Assembly: GCF_035503745.1 (NCBI RefSeq) | Contig: NZ_DATJTC010000007.1 | Location: forward strand, 13,364-77,363 | From: Dyella_B sp035503745 | GTDB taxonomy: Bacteria > Pseudomonadota > Gammaproteobacteria > Xanthomonadales > Rhodanobacteraceae | Direction of reading: 5' to 3' | Length of the DNA stretch: 64,000 bases | Part shown: piece after piece, positions 1 through 9,812 of the stretch | Position numbering within the stretch: the first letter of the stretch is position 1 | How the letters are laid out: each line of letters begins with the position of its first letter | Translations under genes and position numbers: made by a program | Notes under the pieces: model-generated | What the model was told of the DNA's origin: nothing | Database searches by the model: none | The model's input: the letters and a program-made list of their open reading frames with translations, nothing else

Positions 1-1347
<1,347 letters not shown>

Positions 1348-1429
1348 GCGTATCGTGGGCTGGAAACGATGAGGACGCGGCAGCGCGGCGCTCTTGGAAC
1401 CACCCTTCAGCCAGCGCCGAGCACGGGCA

Positions 1430-1951
1430 TCAAGGGGTTTCGTCGGCAGCGTCGTCCACGTCGGAGTGGGTTACATCCCGTACTGTGGCGGCGGGAAAGC
1501 CTCGGCGCAAGAGGAATTGCGCCCTGCGGGCGCGTTCGGCCGGGTCCGAGACCCTGGCGGAGCCGTAACGGCGGCGCAGTTGGCTGGCGGCAAGATCGGT
1601 CCAGTCCACGTCGGCGGCATCGAGCAACTGGCGGATGCGCGCGTCCGCCAGGCCGTGGCTTTTCAGTTCCGCGCGCAGGCGCATCGGGCCATAACCCTGC
1701 GCGGAACGGCTGCGGATGAGGCCTTGGGCGAAGCGGTCGTCGTCCTGATAGTGCTGCTCACCCAGGCGATCCAGCGCATCGGCCGCCTCGTCGCGGGCAT
1801 AGCCGCCACGGTCCAGTTTCTGCTGCAGCTCGCGGCGGGAGTGCTCGCGGCGTGCAAGCAGGCCCAGCGCCTTGCTGTAGGCACCGGGCCTGGGCTTGGC
1901 CTTGCTGGCCGGGGTATCGCCGGATTTGTCGTCGCCGGATTTGCGTTTCAT
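1430..1951 (-). CDS. recX: RecX, regulatory protein of RecA
   Basis: RecX binds RecA filaments and limits their growth and recombinase activity. The 173-residue product has the small helical-repeat composition of the family: ALGLLARREHSRRELQQKL early on, then DRLGEQHYQDDDRFAQGLIRS and a second repeat around YGPMRLRAELKSHGL. The start at the ATG at 1951 gives a Lys/Asp-rich head (MKRKSGDD) and normal family length; an upstream in-frame extension has no family resemblance. It lies 52 bp downstream of a short-chain dehydrogenase gene that separates it from recA, which is unusual because recX normally follows recA directly. Probably part of the recA transcript. Confidence 0.9.
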   Translation of the reverse strand: MKRKSGDDKSGDTPASKAKPRPGAYSKALGLLARREHSRRELQQKLDRGGYARDEAADALDRLGEQHYQDDDRFAQGLIRSRSAQGYGPMRLRAELKSHGLADARIRQLLDAADVDWTDLAASQLRRRYGSARVSDPAERARRAQFLLRRGFPAATVRDVTHSDVDDAADETP

Positions 1952-2003
1952 GAAGTCAAGCGCCCGTGCAGCGCCGCAGCGACGCCACCTGAGACCGGCA
2001 CGA

Positions 2004-2636
2004 TCAGGAAAACACCTTGTAGACCTGCCCGGTCTGCGCGCCTTCCACGCTGCGGCTGAACGCCAGCGCGGCCTTGGCGGCGGTCGTGGGCTCGAATCCA
2101 CGGAAGAACGGCGCGTACGCCGCCATGGCCTCGGCCAGCACGGTAGGGCTGACCGCATTGATGCGCAAACCGCGCGGCAACTCCACCGCCACCGCACGGA
2201 CAAAGGCTTCCACCGCGCCATTGACCAGGCTGGCGGAACTTCCCGCCACAATCGGCTGATCGGCGAGAATGCCGGTGGTGAGCGTGATGGAGCCGCCGTC
2301 GCGCAAGTGATCGCGCGCAGCCAGGGCAAGGTTGACCTGCCCCAGCAGCTTGTCGGCGATGCCCAGCGTGTGCAGCGATTGGCCGTATGCGGCAGGCTTG
2401 AAATCGGCCAGCGGCGCGAATGTGACGTTGCCCGCCGCGCTGATCACCGCATCCAGCTCGCCTGCCTGCTTGAAGGCGCTGCGAATGCTTTGGGCGTCGG
2501 CGAGATCGACGCGGATGCTGCCGGAGTTGCGTCCGGCAGCGATCACTTCGTGGCGTTGCGCAAGCTCCGCGGCCACCGCGCTTCCCAGCGTACCGGAAGC
2601 GCCGACCAGCAGAATGCGCAAGCGCCGCCCGCTCAT
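2004..2636 (-). CDS. Short-chain dehydrogenase-like protein between recA and recX
   Basis: A 210-residue Rossmann-fold protein of the short-chain dehydrogenase superfamily. The nucleotide-binding motif GASGTLGSAVA sits at residues 12-22 and an SAAGNV motif takes the place of the usual NNAG. The classical catalytic Tyr-x-x-x-Lys is not visible: the corresponding stretch reads AGSSASLVNGAVEAF. From memory, a subfamily of SDR-like proteins has this sequence, so it may bind NAD(P) without classical chemistry. The ATG lies 2 bp after the recA stop codon, so it is almost certainly co-transcribed and translationally coupled to recA. Substrate unknown; any role in the SOS response is inference from position. 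Confidence 0.85.
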   Translation of the reverse strand: MSGRRLRILLVGASGTLGSAVAAELAQRHEVIAAGRNSGSIRVDLADAQSIRSAFKQAGELDAVISAAGNVTFAPLADFKPAAYGQSLHTLGIADKLLGQVNLALAARDHLRDGGSITLTTGILADQPIVAGSSASLVNGAVEAFVRAVAVELPRGLRINAVSPTVLAEAMAAYAPFFRGFEPTTAAKAALAFSRSVEGAQTGQVYKVFS

Positions 2637-2638
2637 GC

Positions 2639-3673
2639 TCAGGCTTCTTCCAGCGCTTCTTCGGAAGATGCCGGCGCGCCGCCGCCGTTCACCAGCAGGC
2701 GCGCGCGCAGTTCGCGGTCGATCTCATCGGCGATGGCGGCATTGTCGCGCAGGAACTGGCGCACGTTTTCCTTGCCCTGGCCAATGCGCTCGCCCTTGTA
2801 GCTGTACCACGCGCCGGACTTGTCGATCAGGTTTTGCGCCACGCCCAGCTCGATGATCTCGCCTTCGCGCGAGGTACCCTCGCCGTAGAGGATCTCGAAC
2901 TCGGCTTGGCGGAACGGCGGCGCCACCTTGTTCTTGACCACTTTCACGCGCGTTTCCGACCCGATCACTTCCTCACCCTTCTTCACCGCGCCGATACGGC
3001 GGATGTCCAGGCGCACCGAGGCGTAGAATTTCAGCGCATTGCCGCCGGTGGTGGTTTCGGGGTTGCCGAACATCACGCCGATCTTCATGCGGATCTGATT
3101 GATGAAGATCACCAGGCAGTTGGATTTCTTGATGTTGGCGGTGAGCTTGCGCAAGGCCTGGCTCATCAGGCGGGCGTGCAGGCCGACGTGGGAATCGCCC
3201 ATTTCGCCCTCGATTTCCGCCTTGGGCGTGAGCGCGGCGACCGAGTCGACCACCACCATGTCCACCGCGCCGGAGCGCACCAGCATGTCGGCGATTTCCA
3301 ACGCCTGTTCGCCGGTGTCGGGCTGGGAGACAAGCAGGTCGTCCACCTTCACCCCAAGCTTCTGGGCGTAGCTGGGATCGAGCGCATGCTCGGCGTCGAC
3401 GAACGCCGCGGTACCGCCGTTCTTCTGGCAGTTGGCGATCGCCTGCAGGGTCAGCGTGGTTTTGCCCGAGGATTCCGGACCGTAGATTTCGACGATGCGG
3501 CCGCGCGGCAAGCCGCCGACGCCAAGCGCGATGTCCAGGCCCAGCGAGCCGGTGGACACGGTTTCGATGTTCTCGTCGGTGCGGTCGCCCAGGCGCATCA
3601 CGGCGCCCTTGCCGAATTGCTTCTCGATCTGGCCGAGGGCGGAGGCGAGCGCCTTGCGCTTGTTGTCATCCAT
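2639..3673 (-). CDS. recA: RecA recombinase
   Basis: DNA-dependent ATPase that forms filaments on single-stranded DNA, drives homologous recombination and triggers LexA self-cleavage. The 344-residue protein starts MDDNKRKALASALGQIEKQF and has Walker A GPESSGKTT (near residue 66), the MVVVDSVAAL Walker B segment and the INQIRMKIGVMFGNPET loop L2 region. The C-terminus is acidic (EEALEEA). The ATG at 3673 gives the standard family start; an upstream in-frame ATG adds 19 unrelated residues. Upstream is pncC on the same strand, 123 bp away, with a recA promoter candidate in the gap. Downstream the SDR gene is coupled. No E. coli-type CTGT-N8-ACAG LexA box was found. Confidence 0.98.
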   Translation of the reverse strand: MDDNKRKALASALGQIEKQFGKGAVMRLGDRTDENIETVSTGSLGLDIALGVGGLPRGRIVEIYGPESSGKTTLTLQAIANCQKNGGTAAFVDAEHALDPSYAQKLGVKVDDLLVSQPDTGEQALEIADMLVRSGAVDMVVVDSVAALTPKAEIEGEMGDSHVGLHARLMSQALRKLTANIKKSNCLVIFINQIRMKIGVMFGNPETTTGGNALKFYASVRLDIRRIGAVKKGEEVIGSETRVKVVKNKVAPPFRQAEFEILYGEGTSREGEIIELGVAQNLIDKSGAWYSYKGERIGQGKENVRQFLRDNAAIADEIDRELRARLLVNGGGAPASSEEALEEA

Positions 3674-3753
3674 CGTCTTGATTCCGGTCGTGGTGAATAT
3701 GGCAGGCATGATGCCTTGCGCCCGTCTCACGGGCTGGGATCACGCAAGCCTTG

Positions 3754-3781
3754 AGTATCCCACATCGGTCAAGCGGTCCAA
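3754..3781 (-). promoter_or_regulatory. Candidate sigma-70 promoter of recA
   Basis: On the minus strand TTGGAC and GATACT are separated by 16 bp and lie about 80 bp before the recA ATG. An inverted repeat CTTGA-N14-TCAAG (3750-3773 on the plus strand) overlaps the -10 box and could be an operator. It does not match the E. coli LexA consensus, and I cannot confirm it as a LexA site of this lineage. Confidence 0.35.
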
Positions 3782-3796
3782 CGAGGTATTTTCTGA

Positions 3797-4318
3797 TTAA
3801 TCGGTCAGTGTTTTCGCTACGCCGATGAGCGCCGCCGCTACTGTCTGCCGGCGCACCGCCTCGCGATCGCCGGCAAAATGGAACAACCTGGCACTCGCCT
3901 CGCCGCCACGCTTCTGCCAGCCGATCCACACCGTGCCGACGGGTTTATCCGGCGTGCCGCCGGTCGGGCCGGCGATGCCGGTCACCGCCACCGCAACGCC
4001 CGCGGCGAAGCGCTCCAGGGCGCCGGACACCATTTCCAGCGCCGTTTCACGGCTTACCGCGCCGGCGCTCGCCAACGTGTCCGGGCTGACACCCAGCAAG
4101 GCTTGTTTGGCCGCGTAGCTGTAGGTCACCACGCCCGCGTCGAACCAGGCGGAGCTGCCCGCCAGATCGGTCAGCACCTTGGCGATCCAGCCACCGGTGC
4201 ACGACTCGGCCGTCACCAGCATCAGGCCGTTGCGCTGCACCTCCTCGGCGACCTGGGTTGCCCACGCCGTCAATTGGGCATCAGTAGGAACGGACGACAA
4301 CTCCATGCGAGACTCCAT
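3797..4318 (-). CDS. pncC: Nicotinamide-nucleotide amidohydrolase (PncC/CinA C-terminal family)
   Basis: Deamidates nicotinamide mononucleotide to nicotinic acid mononucleotide in the pyridine-nucleotide cycle. The 173-residue product is a stand-alone CinA C-terminal domain, with the family motifs MLVTAESCTGGWIAKVLTDLAGSS (quoted here only in part: TAESCTGG) and AVAVTGIAGPTGGTPDKPVG. The start at 4318 has GGAG five bases upstream; a second ATG at 4306 is possible. It is the usual upstream neighbour of recA in gammaproteobacteria (cinA-recA), and is divergent from mutS with about 78 bp between them. The NAD salvage gene pncB occurs separately at 36-37 kb. Confidence 0.92.
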   Translation of the reverse strand: MESRMELSSVPTDAQLTAWATQVAEEVQRNGLMLVTAESCTGGWIAKVLTDLAGSSAWFDAGVVTYSYAAKQALLGVSPDTLASAGAVSRETALEMVSGALERFAAGVAVAVTGIAGPTGGTPDKPVGTVWIGWQKRGGEASARLFHFAGDREAVRRQTVAAALIGVAKTLTD

Positions 4319-4396
4319 ATTCTCTCCACGCCCATTGTTCCCGGCGCGAAGCTTTCGTTGTACCCCTTCCGTGCCACGACGCCAAGACTTGACCGA

Positions 4397-6970
4397 ATGA
4401 ATCAGGACGAACTTTCCCTGCACACCCCGTTGATGCGTCAATACCTTGCGGCCAAGGCCGCGCATCCGGACGTGCTGCTGTTCTTTCGCATGGGAGATTT
4501 CTACGAGCTGTTCTACGACGACGCGCGCAAGGCGGCGCGGCTGCTCGATATCACGCTGACGCAGCGCGGCCAATCGGCGGGGCAGCCTATTCCGATGGCC
4601 GGCGTGCCGTATCACGCGGTCGAAAACTATCTGGCCAAGCTGGTGCGGCTGGGTGAGTCGGTGGCTATCTGCGAACAGATCGGGGATCCCGCGCTGGCCA
4701 AAGGTCCGGTGGAGCGCAAGGTGGTGCGCATCGTCACGCCGGGCACGGTGACCGATGCCGCGCTGCTGGAAGAGCGCCGCGACAATCTGCTGTTGTCGAT
4801 CGCCGCCGGTGCGCGTGGCGGCTACGGCCTGGCGTGGGTCGATCTGGCGAGTGGACGGTTCCTGCTGAGCGAAGTGTCCAACGCCGAAGCATTGGCCGCG
4901 GAACTTGCGCGCCTGCAGCCGGCCGAAACGCTGGTGGGCGAAGACGTGGCCTGGCCCAAGCTGGTCAGCACCCTGCCCGGCCTGCGCAAGCGGCCGCCGT
5001 GGCATTTCGACAGCGATGCCGCGCGGCGCGAACTCAACCGCTTTTTCGGTACGCGCGACCTTGGCGGTTTCGGTGTCGACAACCTGCCGCTGGCCATCGC
5101 CGCCGCGGGCTGCCTGCTCGGCTATGTAGAAGAAACGCAGAAAAGCGCGTTGCCGCATCTGTCCGGCATGGCGGTGGAAAGCGCCAGCGAGACGATCGCG
5201 CTGGATGCCGCCACACGCCGCAACCTGGAACTGGATACGCACCCCAGCGGACGCACCGAACACACCCTGCTGGGCGTGCTGGATGAAACCGTCACGCCGA
5301 TGGGTGCGCGCCTGATGCGGCGCTGGCTCAATCGCCCGTTGCGCTCGCGCGATGTGCTGCGTCGCCGCCACCAGGCGGTGGGCGCGCTGATCGAAACGCG
5401 TCGCCACGAAGCGCTGCGCGATCAATTGCGCGGCATCGGCGACCTGGAGCGCATCCTTGCGCGCGTCGCGCTGCGCTCGGCCCGTCCGCGCGATCTATCC
5501 ACGCTGCGCGACGGCCTCGCCGCCGCACCGGCGCTGCGCATGTCGATCAGCACGCTGGACAGCCCGCTGCTGCACGATCTAGTCAGTGGCATCGGCGATC
5601 ACGCGGCCAATGCGCAACTGTTGGCGCGCGCCATCGTCGAGCAACCGCCCGTGCTGCTGCGCGACGGCGGCATCATCGCCGATGGCTACGACGCACAGCT
5701 GGACGAACTGCGCCGCCTGGCCACGCACGCCGACCAATACCTGGTCGAACTGGAAGAACGCGAAAAAGCCGCCAGCGGCATTCCCACCTTGAAAGTGGGC
5801 TATAACCGCGTACACGGTTATTACATTGAAATCAGCAAGGCGCAGTCGGACAAGGCGCCCACGCACTACACCCGCCGCCAGACCACCAAGAACGCCGAGC
5901 GCTACATCACCGAAGAGCTGAAAAGCTTCGAGGACAAAGTGCTTTCCGCCAAGGAGCGTTCGCTGATGCGCGAGCGCGCTTTGTATGAAGCCCTGCTCGA
6001 CACGCTCACCGAAAAGCTGGAGCCGCTCAAGCACGCCGCCGCCGCGATGGCCGAACTGGATGTGCTGTGCACCCTGGCCGAACGTGCCCAGGCACTTGAC
6101 TGGAGCGCACCGGAACTTACCGATGACGCCGGCATCGCAATCGAGCGCGGCCGTCATCCGGTGGTGGAGAAAGTGCGGCAGGAACCGTTCGAACCGAACG
6201 ACCTCGCGCTGGACGAAAGCCGCCGCATGCTGGTGATCACTGGCCCGAACATGGGCGGTAAATCCACCTACATGCGGCAGAACGCGTTGATCGTGCTGCT
6301 GGCGCACATCGGCAGCTACGTGCCGGCGGCGCGGGCGGTGATCGGTGCTGTCGATCGCATTTTTACGCGCATCGGCGCGGGCGACGACCTGTCACGCGGG
6401 CAATCCACCTTCATGGTGGAGATGAGCGAAACAGCCAATATCCTGCACAACGCCACGCCGCAAAGCCTGGTGCTGATGGACGAAGTCGGCCGCGGCACCA
6501 GCACCTACGACGGTCTGGCGCTCGCGCGCGCGGCGGCCGTGCATCTGGCCGCCAGCAGTCGCGCCTACACCTTGTTCGCCACGCACTATTTCGAACTGAC
6601 CGAACTGGCCTCTGAGTACGCAACGATCGCCAACGTGCACCTGGACGCCGTCGAATACGGCGATCAGCTGGTTTTTATGCACGCGGTGAAGGAAGGCCCG
6701 GCCAATCGCAGCTTCGGCCTGCAAGTGGCCGCACTGGCGGGTCTGCCCAAGTCGGTGATTGCCGATGCGCGCCGCACCCTGGCCGAACTGGAACGCGGCA
6801 TGCACACGCATGTGGCCGCGCCTGCGGCGGCCACTGCCGCATCGCCGCAACTGGGCTTGTTTGCCGCCGCACCATCGGTGGTGGAGCGAGCACTGGAAAA
6901 CATGGACCTGGATGCGATGACGCCACGCGAGGCGCTTGAAGCCCTTTATCGCTTGAAGTCGCTTGCCTGA
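4397..6970 (+). CDS. mutS: DNA mismatch repair protein MutS
   Basis: Recognises base mismatches and small loops and recruits MutL. The 857-residue protein begins at the ATG at 4397 and has the mismatch-contacting Phe-x-Glu motif (F35-Y-E37 in FFRMGDFYELF), the connector and clamp regions, Walker A GPNMGGKST near residue 615, DEVGRGTSTYDG as the Walker B/signature region and ATHYFEL. The last 60 residues contain an alanine-rich linker followed by a helical end (TPREALEALYRLKSLA) typical of the tetramerisation tail. It is divergent from pncC. Length and motifs are normal. A long in-frame extension upstream of this ATG is antisense to pncC and was rejected. Confidence 0.98.
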   Translation: MNQDELSLHTPLMRQYLAAKAAHPDVLLFFRMGDFYELFYDDARKAARLLDITLTQRGQSAGQPIPMAGVPYHAVENYLAKLVRLGESVAICEQIGDPALAKGPVERKVVRIVTPGTVTDAALLEERRDNLLLSIAAGARGGYGLAWVDLASGRFLLSEVSNAEALAAELARLQPAETLVGEDVAWPKLVSTLPGLRKRPPWHFDSDAARRELNRFFGTRDLGGFGVDNLPLAIAAAGCLLGYVEETQKSALPHLSGMAVESASETIALDAATRRNLELDTHPSGRTEHTLLGVLDETVTPMGARLMRRWLNRPLRSRDVLRRRHQAVGALIETRRHEALRDQLRGIGDLERILARVALRSARPRDLSTLRDGLAAAPALRMSISTLDSPLLHDLVSGIGDHAANAQLLARAIVEQPPVLLRDGGIIADGYDAQLDELRRLATHADQYLVELEEREKAASGIPTLKVGYNRVHGYYIEISKAQSDKAPTHYTRRQTTKNAERYITEELKSFEDKVLSAKERSLMRERALYEALLDTLTEKLEPLKHAAAAMAELDVLCTLAERAQALDWSAPELTDDAGIAIERGRHPVVEKVRQEPFEPNDLALDESRRMLVITGPNMGGKSTYMRQNALIVLLAHIGSYVPAARAVIGAVDRIFTRIGAGDDLSRGQSTFMVEMSETANILHNATPQSLVLMDEVGRGTSTYDGLALARAAAVHLAASSRAYTLFATHYFELTELASEYATIANVHLDAVEYGDQLVFMHAVKEGPANRSFGLQVAALAGLPKSVIADARRTLAELERGMHTHVAAPAAATAASPQLGLFAAAPSVVERALENMDLDAMTPREALEALYRLKSLA

Positions 6971-7106
6971 CATCGCACCCGCGTTGACCGTCGGCACCAC
7001 GGACGGCCTGCGCGCCATCAGCATCTTTGCATCGCATCGTCGCTCTTGCCGGCAACGGGCGCTGCGTTTCTCCTTGGGCATGCCCAGGTGCACGATTTGC
7101 CATTTG

Positions 7107-7132
7107 TAAAGCCGCTTTTCACTGCGGTTTTA
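7107..7132 (+). terminator. Stem-loop after mutS
   Basis: A 9-bp stem (one G-T pair) with an 8-nt loop lies 137 bp after the mutS stop; its 3' arm ends in a short T run. It could be a weak intrinsic terminator for mutS. There is no T tail beyond the stem, so confidence is modest. Confidence 0.4.
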
Positions 7133-7202
7133 CAGCGCACGCACAACACTTAACGGCTCTAGTCCGCGCTTGGGAACAGGATATCGGCCAGCGCGCCCGT
7201 TG

Positions 7203-7268
7203 ATAGCCCATGCCTATGGAAAGCATTGAAAATATCAAATTCCAGTGGCGCAAGCGGGTACGTAGAGT
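7203..7268 (+). promoter_or_regulatory. Candidate OxyR-activated promoter of katG
   Basis: Four tetranucleotides occur with exact 7-bp spacing: ATAG (7203), CTAT (7214), ATTG (7225) and CAAA (7236). This is the four-half-site layout of OxyR sites (ATAG-N7-CTAT twice); the first pair is perfect and the second degenerate. Directly after it come TTCCAG (7240-7245) and TAGAGT (7263-7268) with a 17-bp spacer, a weak -35 with a fair -10, as expected for an activated promoter. The start site would fall near 7275, giving katG a leader of roughly 255 nt. The rest of 6971-7529 contains no gene I can support. Confidence 0.45.
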
Positions 7269-7529
7269 GGGCGTGCAGCCAGCCAACGCCAGCCAGGCAT
7301 GGGATCTCGCCATGAGCAACGCCCACACGATTTCCGTCGCCCTCGGCACGCAGGTTTCCGACCGTTTCGATCGCATAGCCTGTCACCATCGGCAGCGCCG
7401 GCTCGCGCGCACACTGACGCGCGGATGTGGCCTCAAACGCCACGCGTGAGGGAAAAACCATCACCCATCGATTTCCAGACATCACACGGATAGACCAGCA
7501 GGATGCCCATGACCGAAGGTGGAGAAAAC

Positions 7530-9725
7530 ATGTCAGCCGCAATCGAATCGAAGTGCCCGATCCATCACACTGGCCCCGGCAGTAGCAAAACCAACCGGGA
7601 TTGGTGGCCCAATCAACTCAACCTCAACATTTTGCGCCAGCACTCGTCCGCTTCGAACCCGATGGGCGAGGAATTCGACTACGTCAAAGCATTCAAGAGC
7701 CTGGACTTCAACGCGCTCAAGCGAGATATCCAGGCGTTGATGACCGACTCGCAAGACTGGTGGCCGGCGGATTTCGGTCACTATGGTCCCTTGTTCATCC
7801 GCATGGCCTGGCACGCCGCCGGCACCTACCGCGTCGGCGACGGCCGTGGCGGCGCCGGCTCGGGCCAACAGCGCTTTGCCCCGCTCAACAGCTGGCCCGA
7901 TAACGTGGGCCTGGACAAGGCGCGTCGCCTGCTGTGGCCGGTGAAACAGAAATACGGCCAGAAAATTTCCTGGGCCGACCTGATCGTACTGACCGGCAAC
8001 GTCGCCCTGGAGTCGATGGGCTTCAAAACCTTCGGCTTCGGCGCGGGGCGCGAGGACGTATGGGAACCGGACCAGGACATCAACTGGGGTTCGGAAAGCA
8101 CCTGGCTGGGCGACAGCCGCTACTCGGGCAAGCGCGATCTGCAGAAGCCGTTCGGCGCCGTGCAAATGGGGCTGATCTACGTCAACCCCGAGGGCCCCAA
8201 CGGCAACCCCGATCCCCTTGCCGCGGCCACCGACATTCGCGAGACCTTCGCCCGCATGGCGATGAACGATGAAGAGACGGTCGCATTGATCGCGGGCGGC
8301 CACACCTTCGGCAAGACGCACGGCGCGGGCCCCACCTCCCACGTCGGCCCCGAGCCGGAAGGCGCCGGCATCGAAGAACAGGGCCTGGGTTGGAAGAGCA
8401 GCTTCGGCACCGGCAAAGGCGCCGATGCGATCGGCAGTGGCCTGGAGGTAACCTGGACCACCACGCCCACCAAGTGGAGCGGCAACTTCTTCTGGAACCT
8501 GTTCGGCTACGAATGGGAGCTCACCAAGAGCCCCGCCGGCGCGCACCAATGGACTCCGAAGAACGGCGCGGGTGCGGGCACGGTGCCTGATCCGGCCGAT
8601 CCGGCCAATCCATCCAAACGCCGCGCGCCCTCGATGCTGACCACCGACCTGTCGCTGCGTGTCGATCCCGCCTACGAGAAAATCTCCCGGCGCTTCCATG
8701 AAAATCCCGACCAGCTCGCCGACGCCTTCGCGCGTGCATGGTTCAAGCTCACCCACCGCGACATGGGCCCACGCGCACGCTACCTCGGCCCGGAAGTACC
8801 CGCCGAGGCACTGATCTGGCAGGACCCGATTCCCGCGCTCGATCACAAACTGGTCGACGCCCAGGATGTGGCATCGCTCAAGGCCAAGCTGCTGGCCTCG
8901 GGCCTGACCATTGCGCAACTGGTATCGACCGCGTGGGCATCGGCATCTACCTTCCGCGGCACCGACAAGCGTGGCGGCGCCAACGGCGCGCGCATTCGCC
9001 TGGCGCCGCAGAAGGATTGGGAAGTCAACCAGCCCGCACAGTTGGCAAACGTGCTCAAGACGCTTGAACGCATCCAGCAGGAATTCAACAGCGCCCAAAG
9101 CGGCGGCAAGAAAATCTCGCTCGCCGATCTGATCGTGCTGGCCGGTTGCGCGGGTGTCGAACAGGCGGCGGCCCGTGCCGGCGTGAGCATCACCGTGCCG
9201 TTCTCGCCGGGGCGCATGGACGCCTCGCAGGATCAAACCGACGTGGATTCGTTCGAAGTGCTGGAGCCGATCGCAGACGGTTTCCGCAACTACGTCAAGG
9301 GCGACCCTGGTGTTGCGGCCGAAGTATTGCTGGTGGAGAAGGCCAACCTGCTGAAACTCAGTCCGCCGGAAATGACCGTGCTGGTGGGTGGCCTGCGTGC
9401 GCTGAACGCCAACGTTGGACAAAGCAAGCATGGCGTCTTCACCACGCAACCGGAGACGCTGACCAACGACTTCTTCGTCAATGTGCTGGACATGGACACG
9501 GAATGGAAGCCGACCGCCGACGCCAACGTCTTCGAATTACGCGACCGCAAGACCGGCGAGGTCAAATGGACCGGCACACGCGTTGACCTCGTCTTCGGCT
9601 CCAACTCCGAACTGCGAGCCCTGGCCGAGGTTTATGGCGCTTCGGATGCGAAAGAAAAGTTCGTGCGCGACTTTGTCGCGGCGTGGCACAAAGTGATGAA
9701 CCACGATCGCTTCGACCTTGCGTAA
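7530..9725 (+). CDS. katG: Catalase-peroxidase KatG
   Basis: Bifunctional haem enzyme that removes hydrogen peroxide by catalase and peroxidase reactions. The 731-residue product has the distal Arg-x-x-Trp-His site (RMAWHAAGTYR, R91, W94, H95), the YVNPEGPNG tyrosine and FARMAMNDEET methionine regions that form the Trp-Tyr-Met adduct in this family, and the proximal histidine motif GGHTFGKTHG. The C-terminal half is the usual degenerate duplicate domain (KISLADLIVLAG). I chose the ATG at 7530 because GGTGGAG lies about 6 bases upstream; an in-frame ATG at 7503 would add nine residues. Probably induced by peroxide through the upstream site. A strong hairpin terminator follows. Confidence 0.97.
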   Translation: MSAAIESKCPIHHTGPGSSKTNRDWWPNQLNLNILRQHSSASNPMGEEFDYVKAFKSLDFNALKRDIQALMTDSQDWWPADFGHYGPLFIRMAWHAAGTYRVGDGRGGAGSGQQRFAPLNSWPDNVGLDKARRLLWPVKQKYGQKISWADLIVLTGNVALESMGFKTFGFGAGREDVWEPDQDINWGSESTWLGDSRYSGKRDLQKPFGAVQMGLIYVNPEGPNGNPDPLAAATDIRETFARMAMNDEETVALIAGGHTFGKTHGAGPTSHVGPEPEGAGIEEQGLGWKSSFGTGKGADAIGSGLEVTWTTTPTKWSGNFFWNLFGYEWELTKSPAGAHQWTPKNGAGAGTVPDPADPANPSKRRAPSMLTTDLSLRVDPAYEKISRRFHENPDQLADAFARAWFKLTHRDMGPRARYLGPEVPAEALIWQDPIPALDHKLVDAQDVASLKAKLLASGLTIAQLVSTAWASASTFRGTDKRGGANGARIRLAPQKDWEVNQPAQLANVLKTLERIQQEFNSAQSGGKKISLADLIVLAGCAGVEQAAARAGVSITVPFSPGRMDASQDQTDVDSFEVLEPIADGFRNYVKGDPGVAAEVLLVEKANLLKLSPPEMTVLVGGLRALNANVGQSKHGVFTTQPETLTNDFFVNVLDMDTEWKPTADANVFELRDRKTGEVKWTGTRVDLVFGSNSELRALAEVYGASDAKEKFVRDFVAAWHKVMNHDRFDLA

Positions 9726-9751
9726 GCAGCAACTCGGCCGGAAGGCCGTGT

Positions 9752-9794
9752 ACGAAAACGCCGCAGTGCATACCGCTGCGGCGTTTTCGTTTTT
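9752..9794. terminator. Strong terminator between katG and the response-regulator gene
   Basis: A perfect 15-bp stem (9752-9766 with 9776-9790) and a 9-nt loop, followed on the plus strand by a T run. The stem also ends in a T-rich arm on the minus strand, so it may stop transcription from both convergent genes. Confidence 0.85.
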
Positions 9795-9812
9795 GCGAAC
9801 CGAAGAAAGGTT

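Noticed and set aside
3878..4396. Long in-frame extension upstream of mutS
   Set aside because: It is antisense to pncC and has no MutS homology; the mutS domain begins at the ATG at 4397.
4319..5425. Minus-strand frame continuing upstream of pncC through mutS
   Set aside because: Low-complexity product antisense to mutS; pncC starts at 4318 with a ribosome-binding site.
7533..9449. Minus-strand 638-codon frame across katG
   Set aside because: Shadow frame of katG; composition is Arg/Gly/His-rich and no family is visible.
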